A DNA stretch of 64,000 nt from Ditibartonella choladocola (GCF_002007565.1 NZ_CP015625.1:310001-374000); one strand, 5' to 3'. Shown: positions 39,342 to 48,782, counted from the first letter of the stretch. The notes: generated by a model not told the origin, from the letters alone. A program made the numbers and translations.

Positions 39342-39361
39342 CAATCAAGTATACTTGATTG
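39342..39361. promoter_or_regulatory. Perfect 20-bp palindrome between fabA and irr
   Basis: CAATCAAGTATACTTGATTG is exactly self-complementary. It lies 69 bases before the likely irr start and about 200 bases before fabA, in the divergent promoter region. Its AAGTATACTT centre resembles sites of GntR-family (FadR-type) regulators; it does not match the TTAGAA-type iron control element of Irr as I know it. An operator for a dimeric repressor is the simplest reading. Confidence 0.7.
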
Positions 39362-39429
39362 CAAATGCTTTTCAGTATATACATTTTTTATTGGATTGGT
39401 GGAAAACATCAAATAACGCGGAAAAAATA

Positions 39430-39858
39430 GTGATTTATCATTCGCTTGGAGAATTGGAAAAACGCTTACGCGAAAAAGGCTTGCGCCCGACAAGGCAGCG
39501 CATGGCTCTGGCCGACTTGTTATTTTCCAAAGGAAACCGCCATATTGCGGCCGAAGAATTGCACGCAGAAGCAGTCAAAGCTGCTGTGCCGGTGTCACTT
39601 GCAACAGTCTATAACACTTTGCATCAATTCACCGAGGCAGGGTTGTTGCGCATCATTGCTGTAGAAGGCTCGAAAACCTGGTTCGACACCAACACATCCG
39701 ATCACCATCATTTCTTCCTTGAAGGGGAAAATGAAATTGTCGATATTCCGTCAGGCCCGGAAGGCAAGCCGATTGTAGGCAATTTACCTGAGCCGCCAGA
39801 TGGTATGGAAATTTCCCACGTCGATCTCATTGTCAGACTGCGTCCGAAAGACGAGTGA
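39430..39858 (+). CDS. irr: Iron response regulator Irr (Fur family)
   Basis: Irr is a Fur-family regulator that controls iron and heme genes in Hyphomicrobiales and is destabilised or inactivated by heme when iron is plentiful. The winged-helix DNA-binding part is GLRPTRQRMALADLLFSKGNRHIAAEELHAEA to about residue 75, with SLATVYNTLHQFTEAGLL as the recognition region. The His-rich DTNTSDHHHFF is the heme-related site of the family. The protein has no cysteine at all, so the N-terminal heme regulatory Cys-Pro motif of Bradyrhizobium Irr is absent, as in other Rhizobiales. I use GTG 39430 (142 residues) because upstream extension is atypical. irr beside fabA matches Brucella order. Confidence 0.93.
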   Translation: MIYHSLGELEKRLREKGLRPTRQRMALADLLFSKGNRHIAAEELHAEAVKAAVPVSLATVYNTLHQFTEAGLLRIIAVEGSKTWFDTNTSDHHHFFLEGENEIVDIPSGPEGKPIVGNLPEPPDGMEISHVDLIVRLRPKDE

Positions 39859-39900
39859 GAAAAAATCAAGCCGGAAACAACAGCATATTTTTTCAAAAAC

Positions 39901-39961
39901 CATCTCTGGCAAAAATCATCTCTGGCAAAATTATCTCTGGCTAAAACCGTCTCTGGCGAGG
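39901..39961. repeat. Tandem repeat, 15-16 bp unit, four copies, after irr
   Basis: Units CATCTCTGGCAAAAAT, CATCTCTGGCAAAAT, TATCTCTGGCTAAAAC and CGTCTCTGGCGAGG follow one another starting 43 bases after the irr stop. The core TCTCTGGC is kept in all four while the A-rich part varies. The rest of the 320-bp spacer to the CDF gene is AT-rich and has no gene. Confidence 0.85.
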
Positions 39962-40179
39962 GTTTTTAACGAGTCTGAACGTCTGGAATATTGCTTCTTT
40001 CCTGTCTGTCAACCGTATTTGTTGACGACACGATATGATGTCTTTCAGCGATTTTTGAATGAGAGCCGATTATAGCGCTGGTGAGGCTTAGAGTTTTTTT
40101 AACCGAAAAATCCAACCGGTTTGTTTTTTTAGAAATAAAGCTATCTATTGTCATTGAATAGAAATTTATCACTTATTTT

Positions 40180-41157
40180 CTATTCTTCATCATTGTCATT
40201 ATTGTCTTCATGATTTGATTCTATTTTTTCCCGTCTTCTTGCCCAGATTCCGGCAGTTTGCGGTTTTACGAAAAAACCCACAACTTCCGGTCTTGCAATC
40301 GCCAGATTTTTTTCGATACGGAGCACACATTCTTCTATCTTTGGTGCAGTCAGTTTGTCCTCGAATTCGAGACTGACATTTACGACGACCTGATTGGGAC
40401 CCATCTGCTGGGTGATGATTCCGTTGACCTTTTGCACATCGGGGTCGGCGGATACAATGTTGAAAATTGCCTTTTGCACTTCGGGAAGGGCAGCCTCGCC
40501 AAGCAGCAATCCTTTACATTCCCGTGCAAGAAAAATTGCCGTTACGGCCAGAATGACAGAAATTCCAAGCGAAGCGATACCATCGAAAATAAAATTACCA
40601 GTCAGAATCGAAGCGGTAATACCGGTTAGAGCAATTGCAATGCCTAAAAGTGCTGCACTGTCCTCGAAAAGAATGGAAAAAACGGTCGGGTCTTTGGAAC
40701 GGTGGACAGCAGCAAGATAGCCGAGTTTACCTTTTGTCCGGCGGAAATGCCTCAAAGCCAGAAGCCATGAGGTTCCTTCAAAAAATACCGATAGCCCCAA
40801 AACAATATAGTTGACTGTTACATTATGAATTTCCGCAGGGGCGAGAACGTGCAAAACGCCTTCAAAAAACGATACACCGGCGCCCAATGCAAAGACCAGC
40901 AGGGCAACAATAAAACTCCAGAAATAAAGCTCCCGCCCGTGGCCGAAAGGGTGAACCCGATCGGGTGGAATGGAGGCACGCTTGAGACCGTGCAATAATA
41001 ACAATTCATTGCCGGTGTCGACAATCGAATGCACACCTTCCGATAACATAGCCGACGAACCGGTAAATGATGCGGCAACAAATTTGGTAAGTGCAATCAG
41101 AAGATTGCCTGCGAGTGCTGCATAGATGACTACTTTGGAACCGGAATGTGATGCCAT
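40180..41157 (-). CDS. Cation diffusion facilitator (CDF) transporter
   Basis: This is an inner-membrane divalent-metal/proton antiporter of the CDF family, 325 residues. About six helices lie in residues 8-210. The metal-site residues are in SEGVHSIVDTGNE (helix 2, HxxxD) and in LFEDSAALLG (helix 5, where an ED pair replaces the usual HxxxD of zinc exporters). HPFGHGRELYFW is the family loop. The cytoplasmic C-terminal domain follows at about residues 215-300, and the last residues are very acidic. The helix-5 change suggests a metal other than zinc, such as manganese or iron, but this is an inference. It starts right at the stop of the upstream transglycosylase gene. Confidence 0.9.
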   Translation of the reverse strand: MASHSGSKVVIYAALAGNLLIALTKFVAASFTGSSAMLSEGVHSIVDTGNELLLLHGLKRASIPPDRVHPFGHGRELYFWSFIVALLVFALGAGVSFFEGVLHVLAPAEIHNVTVNYIVLGLSVFFEGTSWLLALRHFRRTKGKLGYLAAVHRSKDPTVFSILFEDSAALLGIAIALTGITASILTGNFIFDGIASLGISVILAVTAIFLARECKGLLLGEAALPEVQKAIFNIVSADPDVQKVNGIITQQMGPNQVVVNVSLEFEDKLTAPKIEECVLRIEKNLAIARPEVVGFFVKPQTAGIWARRREKIESNHEDNNDNDEE

Positions 41158-42402
41158 TTAGCGAATATCCGCAATTAAAGAACGACTGGGAAAACAGGTC
41201 GGCTTCTGTCCGTGTTTTTGTTGCCACAGTCCAATGGAACGGCGCGTTTTAAATCCTGCAAGACCGTCGGCTTTGCCTATATCATAACCTTGCGATTGCA
41301 ATTTGTTCTGTAGATTTAAAACCTCGGACTGATAAAGCTCGTCGACTTTTTGCCAGGACTCGATAAAGCCGCGTTTTCCTTCAATCCCGTCCGCGACAGT
41401 GGCGATAAAAAGGCCATAAAGGTCGCTCATATTATAAGATTTCAACACATAGAAATTGTCGGTGACAAGAAAGGCCGGTCCAAGACGCCCCGCCGGCATA
41501 AGAAGATAAAGCGGGCGGCTTTTATCAATTTCGGGAAGGGCGTCGGAAGACTGCGGCAAAACACCGAGCTTTTGCCATTCACTTAACATTTTTCCTTGAT
41601 CGGAACCTTCAAGAAAACAGCCGACAGTTTCTGGAACTTGGACTTCATAGCCCCAACCGGCATTTGCTTTGTAACCGTTAAGCTTGAGGTAGTTTGCAAT
41701 AGAAGCGAGAGTATCCGGTGTTGATGTCCAGATATTGCGATGGCCATCACCATCAAAATCGACAGCATATTTCAAATAGGATGTTGGCATGAATTGCGGT
41801 TGACCTAATGCACCAGCCCACGAACTTTTCATGGAAGCCGCATCCATGTAATGATTCTGTACAATGGTCAAAGCGGCGATAAGCTCGGTTCTGAACATGT
41901 CTTTTCGTGTGCTCATAAACGCTTTGGTTGCAAGAACTTCAAAAGCATTATAGGGAATTTTGACATTGCCAAAATTGGATTCCCGCCCCCATATGGCAAG
42001 TGTAATCGAAGCGGGAACGCCATATTGTTTTTCTATTTTTTTCAAACGCCCACGGTTTTTGGAAAATTGCGCTTTCCCGTCACCAATAAGACGGGCCAAT
42101 GTTTTTGCCGAAAAATAATTGGCCGGTGCGCTGAATTCCGCCTGATGTTGGCGCCTTTGCGCTTCCGGTTTTTCTCCCGGAATCACAAGGTCGGGTAATG
42201 CGAGATTGGGCGTGACTGTAGAAAGGGCTTCAGAAAATGTTCCGGCCGAAATTCCTGATTTGAGAGCCTCTTTATAAAAATCCTTGTTAAGCCAATCACT
42301 AAATTGGTTGTTGATCGCATCCCGATCAATGGCGGAGGCATTTGCCACCAAAGCGGCAAAGAGAAAGATAAATGCTGTAAAAAAACGGTAAGTTTTCAAC
42401 AT
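41158..42402 (-). CDS. Lytic murein transglycosylase (MltB/SLT_2 family) with a peptidoglycan-binding domain
   Basis: This enzyme cleaves the glycan strand of peptidoglycan with anhydro-ring formation. A signal peptide covers residues 1-24 (cleavage after ANASA). The catalytic SLT_2 domain spans about residues 30-330, with catalytic Glu141 in LAIWGRESNFG and the conserved ALGQPQFMPTSYLKYAVDFDGDG. A C-terminal PG_binding_1 domain (about 345-400: LQSQGYDIGKADGLAGFKTRRSIGLWQQ) anchors it to the wall. The length of 414 residues is normal. It is 4 bases from recR and directly abuts the CDF gene. Confidence 0.93.
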   Translation of the reverse strand: MLKTYRFFTAFIFLFAALVANASAIDRDAINNQFSDWLNKDFYKEALKSGISAGTFSEALSTVTPNLALPDLVIPGEKPEAQRRQHQAEFSAPANYFSAKTLARLIGDGKAQFSKNRGRLKKIEKQYGVPASITLAIWGRESNFGNVKIPYNAFEVLATKAFMSTRKDMFRTELIAALTIVQNHYMDAASMKSSWAGALGQPQFMPTSYLKYAVDFDGDGHRNIWTSTPDTLASIANYLKLNGYKANAGWGYEVQVPETVGCFLEGSDQGKMLSEWQKLGVLPQSSDALPEIDKSRPLYLLMPAGRLGPAFLVTDNFYVLKSYNMSDLYGLFIATVADGIEGKRGFIESWQKVDELYQSEVLNLQNKLQSQGYDIGKADGLAGFKTRRSIGLWQQKHGQKPTCFPSRSLIADIR

Positions 42403-42405
42403 TCT

Positions 42406-43011
42406 TCAAAGACTCGTCCTTGCTCGTAACGCCGCAGCCAAAGTGCCATCGTCAAGATAATCCAGTTCTCCGCCAACCGGAACGCCATGTGCCAGACGGG
42501 TAATTTTCACCGGATAGGGATGAAGGAGGTCAGTGAGATAATGGGCTGTGGTCTGGCCTTCAATTGTCGCATTGACTGCCAGAATGACTTCTTTGACATT
42601 GCCTTCTGCCACGCGGTTCACAAGACCTGCAATGTTAAGATCATCCGGCCCTATGCCATCAAGCGGCGAAAGATGTCCACCCAGAACGTGGTATTTGACC
42701 TGCATTGTACCGGCTCTCTCCAGCGCCCATAGATCGGAGACATCTTCGACAACGATGATCGTTGATTGATCGCGCCGCGGGTCGGTGCAAATCGAACAGG
42801 GGTCGGATGTATCGACATTACCGCAGACCGAACAAATACGGATTTTTTCAGCGGCATCCTGCATAGCAAGACCCAGAGGTTTTAACAAAACTTCCTTTTT
42901 TTTAATCAGGAAAAGTGCAGCCCTTCTTGCCGAACGTGGCCCAAGACCTGGAACACGTGCAAGAAGCTGGATGAGCTTTTCTATTTCGGGACCCGCAAGA
43001 TGCTTTGACAT
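42406..43011 (-). CDS. recR: Recombination protein RecR
   Basis: RecR works with RecF and RecO to load RecA at gaps. The N-terminal helix-hairpin-helix is around [18 protein letters not shown] (20-37). The zinc finger uses Cys60, Cys63, Cys72 and Cys75 (CSVC...CSIC). The Toprim domain covers about 80-175, with [12 protein letters not shown] and the Walker-like [16 protein letters not shown]. The 201-residue length is typical. In relatives it directly follows ybaB; here 496 non-coding bases separate them. Confidence 0.96.
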   Translation of the reverse strand: MSKHLAGPEIEKLIQLLARVPGLGPRSARRAALFLIKKKEVLLKPLGLAMQDAAEKIRICSVCGNVDTSDPCSICTDPRRDQSTIIVVEDVSDLWALERAGTMQVKYHVLGGHLSPLDGIGPDDLNIAGLVNRVAEGNVKEVILAVNATIEGQTTAHYLTDLLHPYPVKITRLAHGVPVGGELDYLDDGTLAAALRARTSL

Positions 43012-43507
43012 GGACGAACTCTTTTAAAAATATATATGCAAACTTCTGGAAAATGCCAGCTATTGAATTGAATCTAACGGATATACCGTCTTTTGATATG
43101 AAGATTATTTTCAGATAGTTACAACAAAAGCATGGAGTTTAAAAACCGATTGTTTTGAAATAACAATTGTTCCCGCCTTTTCATCACACGTCTTCATTAC
43201 TCCGATTCTTTTTACAATCCGGCTTGATACCGGTTGTTGACCTGTTTTCATTATCACTATTTGCGAGCGGCAAAAGCCATATTTATCACGCTCCCATTAT
43301 TCAAAGTGTAATTTTTATATCCGTGTAAGCGAATGCATGAAAACGGATTTATCGAGCTTTGAACAGAGCGGATAGGCATTTAGCCGAATTGTTGTTTAAT
43401 GAAAAACAAAAGCCCTTGTGCTTCCACACAACGAGCTTTTTGAAACGTCTTTTGTTTCTTGTCTTCTCTACCGGTTTTAAAAGTCGGTAACCGAAGGAAA
43501 ACACAAA
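43012..43507. other. Long spacer between ybaB and recR
   Basis: About 500 bp with no open reading frame of note, between two genes that are usually adjacent. The DNA is AT-rich and uneventful apart from a small inverted repeat (ATTGTT / AACAAT near 43,149-43,167) and the terminator-like stem after ybaB. It probably holds a separate promoter for recR. I see no decayed gene. Confidence 0.45.
43402..43437 (-). terminator. Terminator after dnaX-ybaB
   Basis: On the minus strand, AGCTCGTTGTG / CACAAGGGCT forms a stem of about 10 bp with one bulged G, followed by TTTTGTTTTTC. It sits about 70 bases beyond the ybaB stop and would separate dnaX-ybaB from recR. Confidence 0.6.
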
Positions 43508-43831
43508 TCAGAATGGCAGTTTGAAGCCGGGAGGTATTGGTAGACCGGCGGTAATTTCCTTGGTTTTTTCAGCCATTGTGTTTTCAATTTTCGCTTTGGC
43601 TTCATTATGTGCGGCCATAATCAGGTCTTCAAGAATTTCAACTTCATCGGGTTTTACCAGTGAAGGATCAATCTTGACTGCAGAAATGGTTCCCTGACCG
43701 GTCAAAGTCACACTGACCAGACCACCGCCCGATGTCCCCGTTTCCTGAATATTTGCCATTTCATCCTGCATGGCCTGCATTTTTGCCTGCATTTCTTTGG
43801 CTTTTTTCATCATGCCCATCATGTCACGCAT
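43508..43831 (-). CDS. YbaB/EbfC family nucleoid-associated protein
   Basis: This small DNA-binding protein of 107 residues forms tweezer-like dimers and is found between dnaX and recR in most bacteria. The N-terminal helix is very rich in Met, Lys and Gln ([22 protein letters not shown]). [16 protein letters not shown] and PPGFKLPF at the C-terminus are typical of the family. It starts five bases after the dnaX stop. A function in nucleoid organisation is inferred from homologues. Confidence 0.94.
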   Translation of the reverse strand: MRDMMGMMKKAKEMQAKMQAMQDEMANIQETGTSGGGLVSVTLTGQGTISAVKIDPSLVKPDEVEILEDLIMAAHNEAKAKIENTMAEKTKEITAGLPIPPGFKLPF

Positions 43832-43836
43832 GGGGT

Positions 43837-45837
43837 TTATTCTCCTTGATCGTTTTCGTCGTCTTCATCAGTCATATCGTCATTATTGGTCAAATCAAGA
43901 CTGTCGTCGGATCGGTTGACACGCACATCGACAATTTTTGAACCGGGGAAATATCTCAAAATTTTGGCAATATCGGGATCGGCTTCGGCGTCCGATAGAA
44001 GTGCCTGATGGGCTTTTTCATCCTCTTCACGCAAAGTCAATCCGCCGCCCTCGTTGACGACCGTCACAGTCCAGCGTTCGCCTGTCCATTCTCTAAGCAT
44101 TTTCGCCATGTCATGGGCAAAAAAGCGAGGCATACCTTCAGCTGGTTCAAATTCGATACGGCCTTGGCGGAACGAAACGGGACGCACAAATTCCTTGACC
44201 AGAAGTTTGAATTGCATGTCATTATGCTTGTCGGCAAGATCGACAACATCCTGCAAGGAATGAAGAATAACCCTGCTTACTGCCGGTTCGCTGTTCTCTT
44301 CCGTTGTTTCGTTATTTCTTTCGAGGGGTTGCGAAACCTGCTCGTCCGGCTCCAATGCGGCCGAAGACGTGCTCACCAATTGCATGGTTGGTGCTTTTTG
44401 CGGGGAAGGGCTTTGCAAATTCTGCTGTTCCGCCACGGCGTTATTGCGAGAGCTATTATCAATCTCTGCACGGGCAGTTTCATGAGTTCCCGTTGAATAA
44501 GCATTGTCACTGCCGGTCGAATTACCCGCCAACACATTTTTTGTTGCGGATTGTTCTTCCATGATATTTTTTCCGGAATTGGCACTGCTTTTTTCGGAAT
44601 TGCCGCTTACACCGCCCGAATCATCTTTGCCTTGTGCCCCATCGGAACTTGGTGGAAGTTTGATAGCAGGCTTTCCCTCGCCAAAGGCTTTCAGCGCCTC
44701 GTCAAGCGTTGGCAAGTCGGCCGCATGGGTGAGCCGGATCAAAAGCATTTCGGCAGCATCAATCGGACTTGCAGCCGAATCAACCTCCTGAGTACCTTTA
44801 AGAAGCATTTGCCAGGTACTTGAGAGAACGCGCACAGACAGCTTTTTGGAAAAATCAAGCCCGCGTTCCCGCTCTTCTTCAATGAGAGAAATATCATTGG
44901 CAATTTCGGGCGTAAAACGCAGTCTGGTCACCAGATGGTTGAAATCGGCAAGCTCGTTCAAAATGACAAGCGGGTCGGCTCCACCGTCATATTGATCGCG
45001 AAATTCTTTTAAAGCGCCGGCAACATCGCCTTTCATAATCATTTCAAAAAGGTCGATAATGCGCGTGCGGTCGGCAAGCCCCAACATGGTACGCACAGAA
45101 TCAGCATCGACTTTGCCGCCACCATGGGCAATCGCCTGATCGAGTATTGAAAGCGCATCGCGAACAGAACCTTCTCCGGCACGGGCAATCAAAGCAAGAG
45201 CACTGTCTTCGGCCTCGATTTTTTCAAGATCGGAGATTTTTCTCAAATGAGCTGCCAGCACATTTGAATCAACGCGCCGCAAATTATAGCGTTGGCAACG
45301 CGACAAGACAGTCACCGGAACTTTGCGGATTTCTGTTGTGGCAAAAATGAATTTTACATGCGGGGGTGGTTCTTCCAGCGTTTTTAACAGGCCATTGAAG
45401 GCCTGCGTCGAAAGCATATGGACTTCGTCGATAATGTAGACTTTGAAACGGGCTGCAACCGGACGATAGCGCACCTGTTCAATAATTTCTCTTATATCAT
45501 CAATACCGGTATGGGATGCCGCATCCATTTCGATCACGTCGACGTGCCGGCCTTCCATAATGGCTTTACAATGTTCGCCGAGCTTGTCCATATGGATTGT
45601 CGGTTTATCGATTGTGTCGGTCTTGTAATTGAGTGCACGCGCAAGGATGCGGGCTGTCGTGGTTTTTCCTACGCCACGAACGCCAGTCAACATCCATGCT
45701 TGCGGTATCCGTCCACTATCGAATGCGTTTGTAAGTGTGCGCACCATCGGCTCCTGACCGATAAGGTCGGAAAAATTTTGTGGCCGATATTTTCGGGCGA
45801 GAACGCGATAACCTGTCTCTGCCTCAGTGCTTTCCAT
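43837..45837 (-). CDS. dnaX: DNA polymerase III subunits gamma/tau
   Basis: DnaX is the AAA+ clamp loader subunit that opens the beta ring and, in the tau form, links polymerase cores to the helicase. Walker A is [10 protein letters not shown] (about 52-61), Walker [12 protein letters not shown], and the sensor region [18 protein letters not shown]. Most bacterial forms have four zinc-binding Cys; here only one remains ([14 protein letters not shown]). A long Ser/Asn/Glu-rich linker (about residues 400-520) precedes the C-terminal tau domain. I use ATG 45837 ([19 protein letters not shown]), which has GGAAGAA upstream. A TTG at 45,900 would add 21 residues. No classical frameshift site in the right frame was seen. 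Confidence 0.94.
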   Translation of the reverse strand: MESTEAETGYRVLARKYRPQNFSDLIGQEPMVRTLTNAFDSGRIPQAWMLTGVRGVGKTTTARILARALNYKTDTIDKPTIHMDKLGEHCKAIMEGRHVDVIEMDAASHTGIDDIREIIEQVRYRPVAARFKVYIIDEVHMLSTQAFNGLLKTLEEPPPHVKFIFATTEIRKVPVTVLSRCQRYNLRRVDSNVLAAHLRKISDLEKIEAEDSALALIARAGEGSVRDALSILDQAIAHGGGKVDADSVRTMLGLADRTRIIDLFEMIMKGDVAGALKEFRDQYDGGADPLVILNELADFNHLVTRLRFTPEIANDISLIEEERERGLDFSKKLSVRVLSSTWQMLLKGTQEVDSAASPIDAAEMLLIRLTHAADLPTLDEALKAFGEGKPAIKLPPSSDGAQGKDDSGGVSGNSEKSSANSGKNIMEEQSATKNVLAGNSTGSDNAYSTGTHETARAEIDNSSRNNAVAEQQNLQSPSPQKAPTMQLVSTSSAALEPDEQVSQPLERNNETTEENSEPAVSRVILHSLQDVVDLADKHNDMQFKLLVKEFVRPVSFRQGRIEFEPAEGMPRFFAHDMAKMLREWTGERWTVTVVNEGGGLTLREEDEKAHQALLSDAEADPDIAKILRYFPGSKIVDVRVNRSDDSLDLTNNDDMTDEDDENDQGE

Positions 45838-46029
45838 GTGTTCTTCCAGTTTCCGAAATGTGATTTTCCTGAATGTGGACTTTGACGGCGTCTGCGTCAA
45901 CCAATTGTGTTAAATATAGGATTTCAGGTGGGGATTTTCGACAGTTTAGGGAATTTTTCAAAACGCCATTGCCCGAATTTTCCGATAAACAAGACGTGAC
46001 CTGAATAAGATGTGATTGGTATAATGAGT

Positions 46030-46126
46030 GGGAGGCTGGCACTGTGACCCGTGCCGAAGCTCGTTAGGGCTGCTTCCTTCCGGACCTGACCCGGTTGGCG
46101 AGTGGCTCGTCCACCACCAACCTCCC
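46030..46126 (-). ncRNA. ffs: Small signal recognition particle RNA (4.5S-like)
   Basis: On the minus strand the universally conserved SRP core GGTCAGGTCCGGAAGGAAGC followed by AGCC is present (complement at about 46,069-46,091). The two ends, GGGAGG and CCTCCC, pair to form the closing stem, giving an RNA of about 97 nt typical of the bacterial 4.5S form. It binds Ffh and directs membrane and secreted proteins to the Sec system. It lies just upstream of dnaX on the same strand. Confidence 0.95.
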
Positions 46127-46178
46127 GGCGTTCATATCGCTAATTTGAAACAAAAAAGCAAGTCGTGAAACGAAAAAC

Positions 46179-46604
46179 ATGGAGATAAATACGTTGCAAC
46201 AGCCATTTAAACTTGATCCACGTTTGGAAAAAGACAGTTTTTTCATTGTCGGGCTTGCCTTATCCGATGTCCGGCTCATGAATGATTCCCGCTGGCCATG
46301 GCTCATCGTCGTCCCCCGCATTGCCGGAGCGGAAGAAATACATCATCTTTCCGTTGACGATGAACAGGTTCTTATTGCCGAAATGAACGAGGTTGCTGTA
46401 GCACTTGAAGCCATCACCGGATGCGATAAAGTCAACACAGCCGCTATCGGCAATATCGTACGACAACTCCATGTGCACATTATTGCCCGTAACGAAGGCG
46501 ATATAAATTGGCCGAAAACGGTCTGGGGATATGGAGAACCCGTTCCCTATAGCGATGAAGCCGCTCGCAAGCTTATTCGTAAGCTGCAACTGAGGCTCGA
46601 TTGA
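46179..46604 (+). CDS. HIT-domain protein
   Basis: This is a histidine-triad family nucleotide-binding protein of about 140 residues. The domain opens with FKLDPRLEKDSFFIVGLALSDVRLMNDSRWPWLIVVPR and has the active-site segment RQLHVHIIARNEGD (about 93-106), the His-x-His part of the triad. HIT proteins hydrolyse or transfer nucleotide monophosphates; the natural substrate here is unknown. ATG 46179 has no ribosome binding site, but GGAG at 46,181-46,184 is 9 bases before an in-frame TTG at 46,194, which may be the true start (MQQPFKLDP). It lies about 50 bp beyond the SRP RNA, and nudC follows closely. Confidence 0.87.
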   Translation: MEINTLQQPFKLDPRLEKDSFFIVGLALSDVRLMNDSRWPWLIVVPRIAGAEEIHHLSVDDEQVLIAEMNEVAVALEAITGCDKVNTAAIGNIVRQLHVHIIARNEGDINWPKTVWGYGEPVPYSDEAARKLIRKLQLRLD

Positions 46605-46622
46605 ATTAAGGCTGGATTGAAT

Positions 46623-47537
46623 ATGACATCTTCTGCAATTGCATTTATCGGAAACCCTATCAACCGGCAGCTTGAAAAGCGTACGGATACAATCGTAGCC
46701 GAGCAGAAAAACCATCATGCGCATTTTATTGTGCTCAACGGTTTTTCAATCGTCTATCGTAATGTTAAAGGGATAGCCGATCTCTATCTTGATGAAAAAT
46801 CGTTAGAGCTGTTCAAGCCGCAATGGGAAGAAGCCTGCCTTCTTGGTTGGGAAGATGAAAATCCGGTTATTGCTTTGCCGGTTGAAGAATTTGCCGGTCA
46901 ACCCCCTTCACCATTCAATCAGGTGGGGTTGAGGGAAGCTTATAGCCGCGCACTTTTCAGCCAGACGCAATCGGGCGTTCTCGCACAAGCCTATTCATTG
47001 CTCATGTGGCACAAAAATAACCGCTTTTGTTCGCGTTGCGGCAAGCCCAGCCGGATTGCGGCAGGCGGTGCAAAGCGCATCTGCACGGCTTGCGGGACCG
47101 AGCATTTTCCGAGAACAGATCCGGTTGCCATCATGCTTGTCCATTTTGGGGACAAGTGCCTTCTTGCCCGCACACCGAGCTTTGAAAAGGGGCGTTATTC
47201 CTGCCTTGCCGGTTTTGTCGAACAGGGGGAGACATTGGAAATGGCGGTGCGTCGCGAAACACGCGAGGAAATGGGAATACCGGTGGGCAAGGTGGTCTAT
47301 ATTGCTTCCCAACCTTGGCCGTTTCCGCATTCTTTGATGCTCGGTTGTCATGCCGAAGCGCTCGACGACAAGATTACCATCGGCTATGACGAGATGGAAG
47401 ACGGGCGCTGGTTTACCCGTCAGGAAGTAGCACTCATGATGGCCGGTCGCCATGAACAAGGCCTGCATTTGCCACCCCGCGCAGCAATTGCTAATTTTTT
47501 GATAAGGGAATGGCTGGAAAAGAAGTTTATCGACTAG
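46623..47537 (+). CDS. nudC: NAD(H) pyrophosphatase / RNA decapping enzyme NudC
   Basis: NudC hydrolyses NADH and NAD-capped RNA 5' ends. The central zinc ribbon has four Cys (CSRCG...CTACG, about residues 138-160). The Nudix box GFVEQGETLEMAVRRETREEMGI at about 200-222 follows the pattern Gx5Ex7REUxEExGU exactly, and SQPWPFPHSLMLG is the substrate-specific motif of NudC (SQPWPFPxS). The length of about 304 residues is typical for alphaproteobacteria. ATG 46623 has GGA 6 bases upstream; an in-frame TTG lies two codons earlier. It is 19 bp after the HIT gene. Confidence 0.95.
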   Translation: MTSSAIAFIGNPINRQLEKRTDTIVAEQKNHHAHFIVLNGFSIVYRNVKGIADLYLDEKSLELFKPQWEEACLLGWEDENPVIALPVEEFAGQPPSPFNQVGLREAYSRALFSQTQSGVLAQAYSLLMWHKNNRFCSRCGKPSRIAAGGAKRICTACGTEHFPRTDPVAIMLVHFGDKCLLARTPSFEKGRYSCLAGFVEQGETLEMAVRRETREEMGIPVGKVVYIASQPWPFPHSLMLGCHAEALDDKITIGYDEMEDGRWFTRQEVALMMAGRHEQGLHLPPRAAIANFLIREWLEKKFID

Positions 47538-47921
47538 GATATGGCTTTTGGTGGCGGTGGTTTTTGTGAGTTTTGAAAAGCGCCGCTATATCATTTAACC
47601 GAGTGCCTCAAAATTATCCGCTTGTGGTATTTCGTGTTGAACAGCTTGTCTCATCCGTTCTGAACCCGATGCTTCGACCGGACGGAAAATACAAAAGCCA
47701 CATGTGTTGATCTCAAGCCTTGAGAGCGGCCATTCTCTAACCTTCATCATTATGGCCGAAAAATTCTCATCCGATTGTTGTCAACCCTCAAATATTATCA
47801 CTTGCCATAAGCAGGATAAAAGTCCGGGTAAAAATTCATGCTCGAAACGCACAAATAACAATCGGTACATTTCTGCCGATTTCTGTGATTTAAGAGCACC
47901 GTCCGGCTAAGCCGGTGAACC
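47538..47921. other. Spacer between nudC and pheA
   Basis: About 380 bp lie between the convergent nudC and pheA genes. No gene is convincing. A GC-rich hairpin (CCGGCT / AGCCGG near 47,903-47,914) just beyond the pheA stop could be part of a terminator on the minus strand, but no T run follows. Confidence 0.4.
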
Positions 47922-48782
47922 TCACCCATAAATTTTCGTGTCGCGGACAGGACTTGCCGGATAGACACCGACTATTCTGACCTTGGTCGAGAAGAAGCCC
48001 AATTCTTCCAAAGCAAGGCGCACCATCGGCTGATCGGGGTGGCCTTCAATATCGGCAAAAAATTGTGTCGCATTGAATGTGCCGCCAACCTGATAGCTTT
48101 CAAGCTTGGTCATGTTGACGCCATTGGTCGCAAAACCTCCCATGGCTTTATAAAGTGCTGCCGGAACGTTGCGCACACGGAAAAGAAAACTGGTCACGAC
48201 CTTTTCGCCGTTTTCGGGTTTTGGTGCGCGTTTCTCTTCCCGTGAGAGGATGACAAAACGCGTTACATTATTTTCCGAGTCTTCGACATTTTCTTCAATG
48301 ATATCCAAACCGTAAAGTTTGGCTGCAAGTTTTGGTGCAAGGGCTGCCTGTGTGCGGTCACCAGCCTGTTTGATAAATTTGGCAGCACCCGCCGTGTCGG
48401 ATGATACGACCGCCTGCCAATGATTGTCGCGGATAATTTTGCGGCATTGTCCCAGTGCATGGATGTGGCTATGAACCGATTTTATCTCTTCACGTTTGAC
48501 ACCGGGCAGCACCATCAATTCAAAATGGATTGGTAAAAAATATTCGCCGATGATGAAGAGTTTTGTTTGCGGCAACAAATGGTGAATATCGGCAACACGT
48601 CCGGCAAGCGTATTTTCAATCGGAATCATGCCAAGATCGGCTTCTCCGCTCTCGACCGCATGCAAAGCATCTTCAAATGTCGTACAGGGCAAAGGCTCCA
48701 TTTCGGGAAACATATTGCGACATGCTGTGTCGGAATTGGCGCCGTAATCACCTTGGAACGCTATTTTATTGGTTTTTGTCAT
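47922..48782 (-). CDS. pheA: Prephenate dehydratase
   Basis: This enzyme converts prephenate to phenylpyruvate, the committed step to phenylalanine. It is the monofunctional form of 286 residues, without a chorismate mutase domain. The catalytic domain spans about 7-185, with [29 protein letters not shown] and [12 protein letters not shown]. The C-terminal ACT domain (about 200-275) has [26 protein letters not shown], a variant of the ESRP phenylalanine-sensing motif, so feedback inhibition is likely. The start overlaps the kdsB stop by four bases. Confidence 0.95.
   Translation of the reverse strand: MTKTNKIAFQGDYGANSDTACRNMFPEMEPLPCTTFEDALHAVESGEADLGMIPIENTLAGRVADIHHLLPQTKLFIIGEYFLPIHFELMVLPGVKREEIKSVHSHIHALGQCRKIIRDNHWQAVVSSDTAGAAKFIKQAGDRTQAALAPKLAAKLYGLDIIEENVEDSENNVTRFVILSREEKRAPKPENGEKVVTSFLFRVRNVPAALYKAMGGFATNGVNMTKLESYQVGGTFNATQFFADIEGHPDQPMVRLALEELGFFSTKVRIVGVYPASPVRDTKIYG

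Noticed and set aside
44570..44610. Programmed frameshift site in dnaX (A6G run on the minus strand)
   Set aside because: The run is read as GAA-AAA-AGC, not in the A-AAA-AAG register used for gamma production, and lies in a variable linker.
47704..47910. A 68-codon frame downstream of nudC
   Set aside because: Rich in Ser, Cys, Asn and His with no ribosome binding site; it looks like random translation of a spacer.
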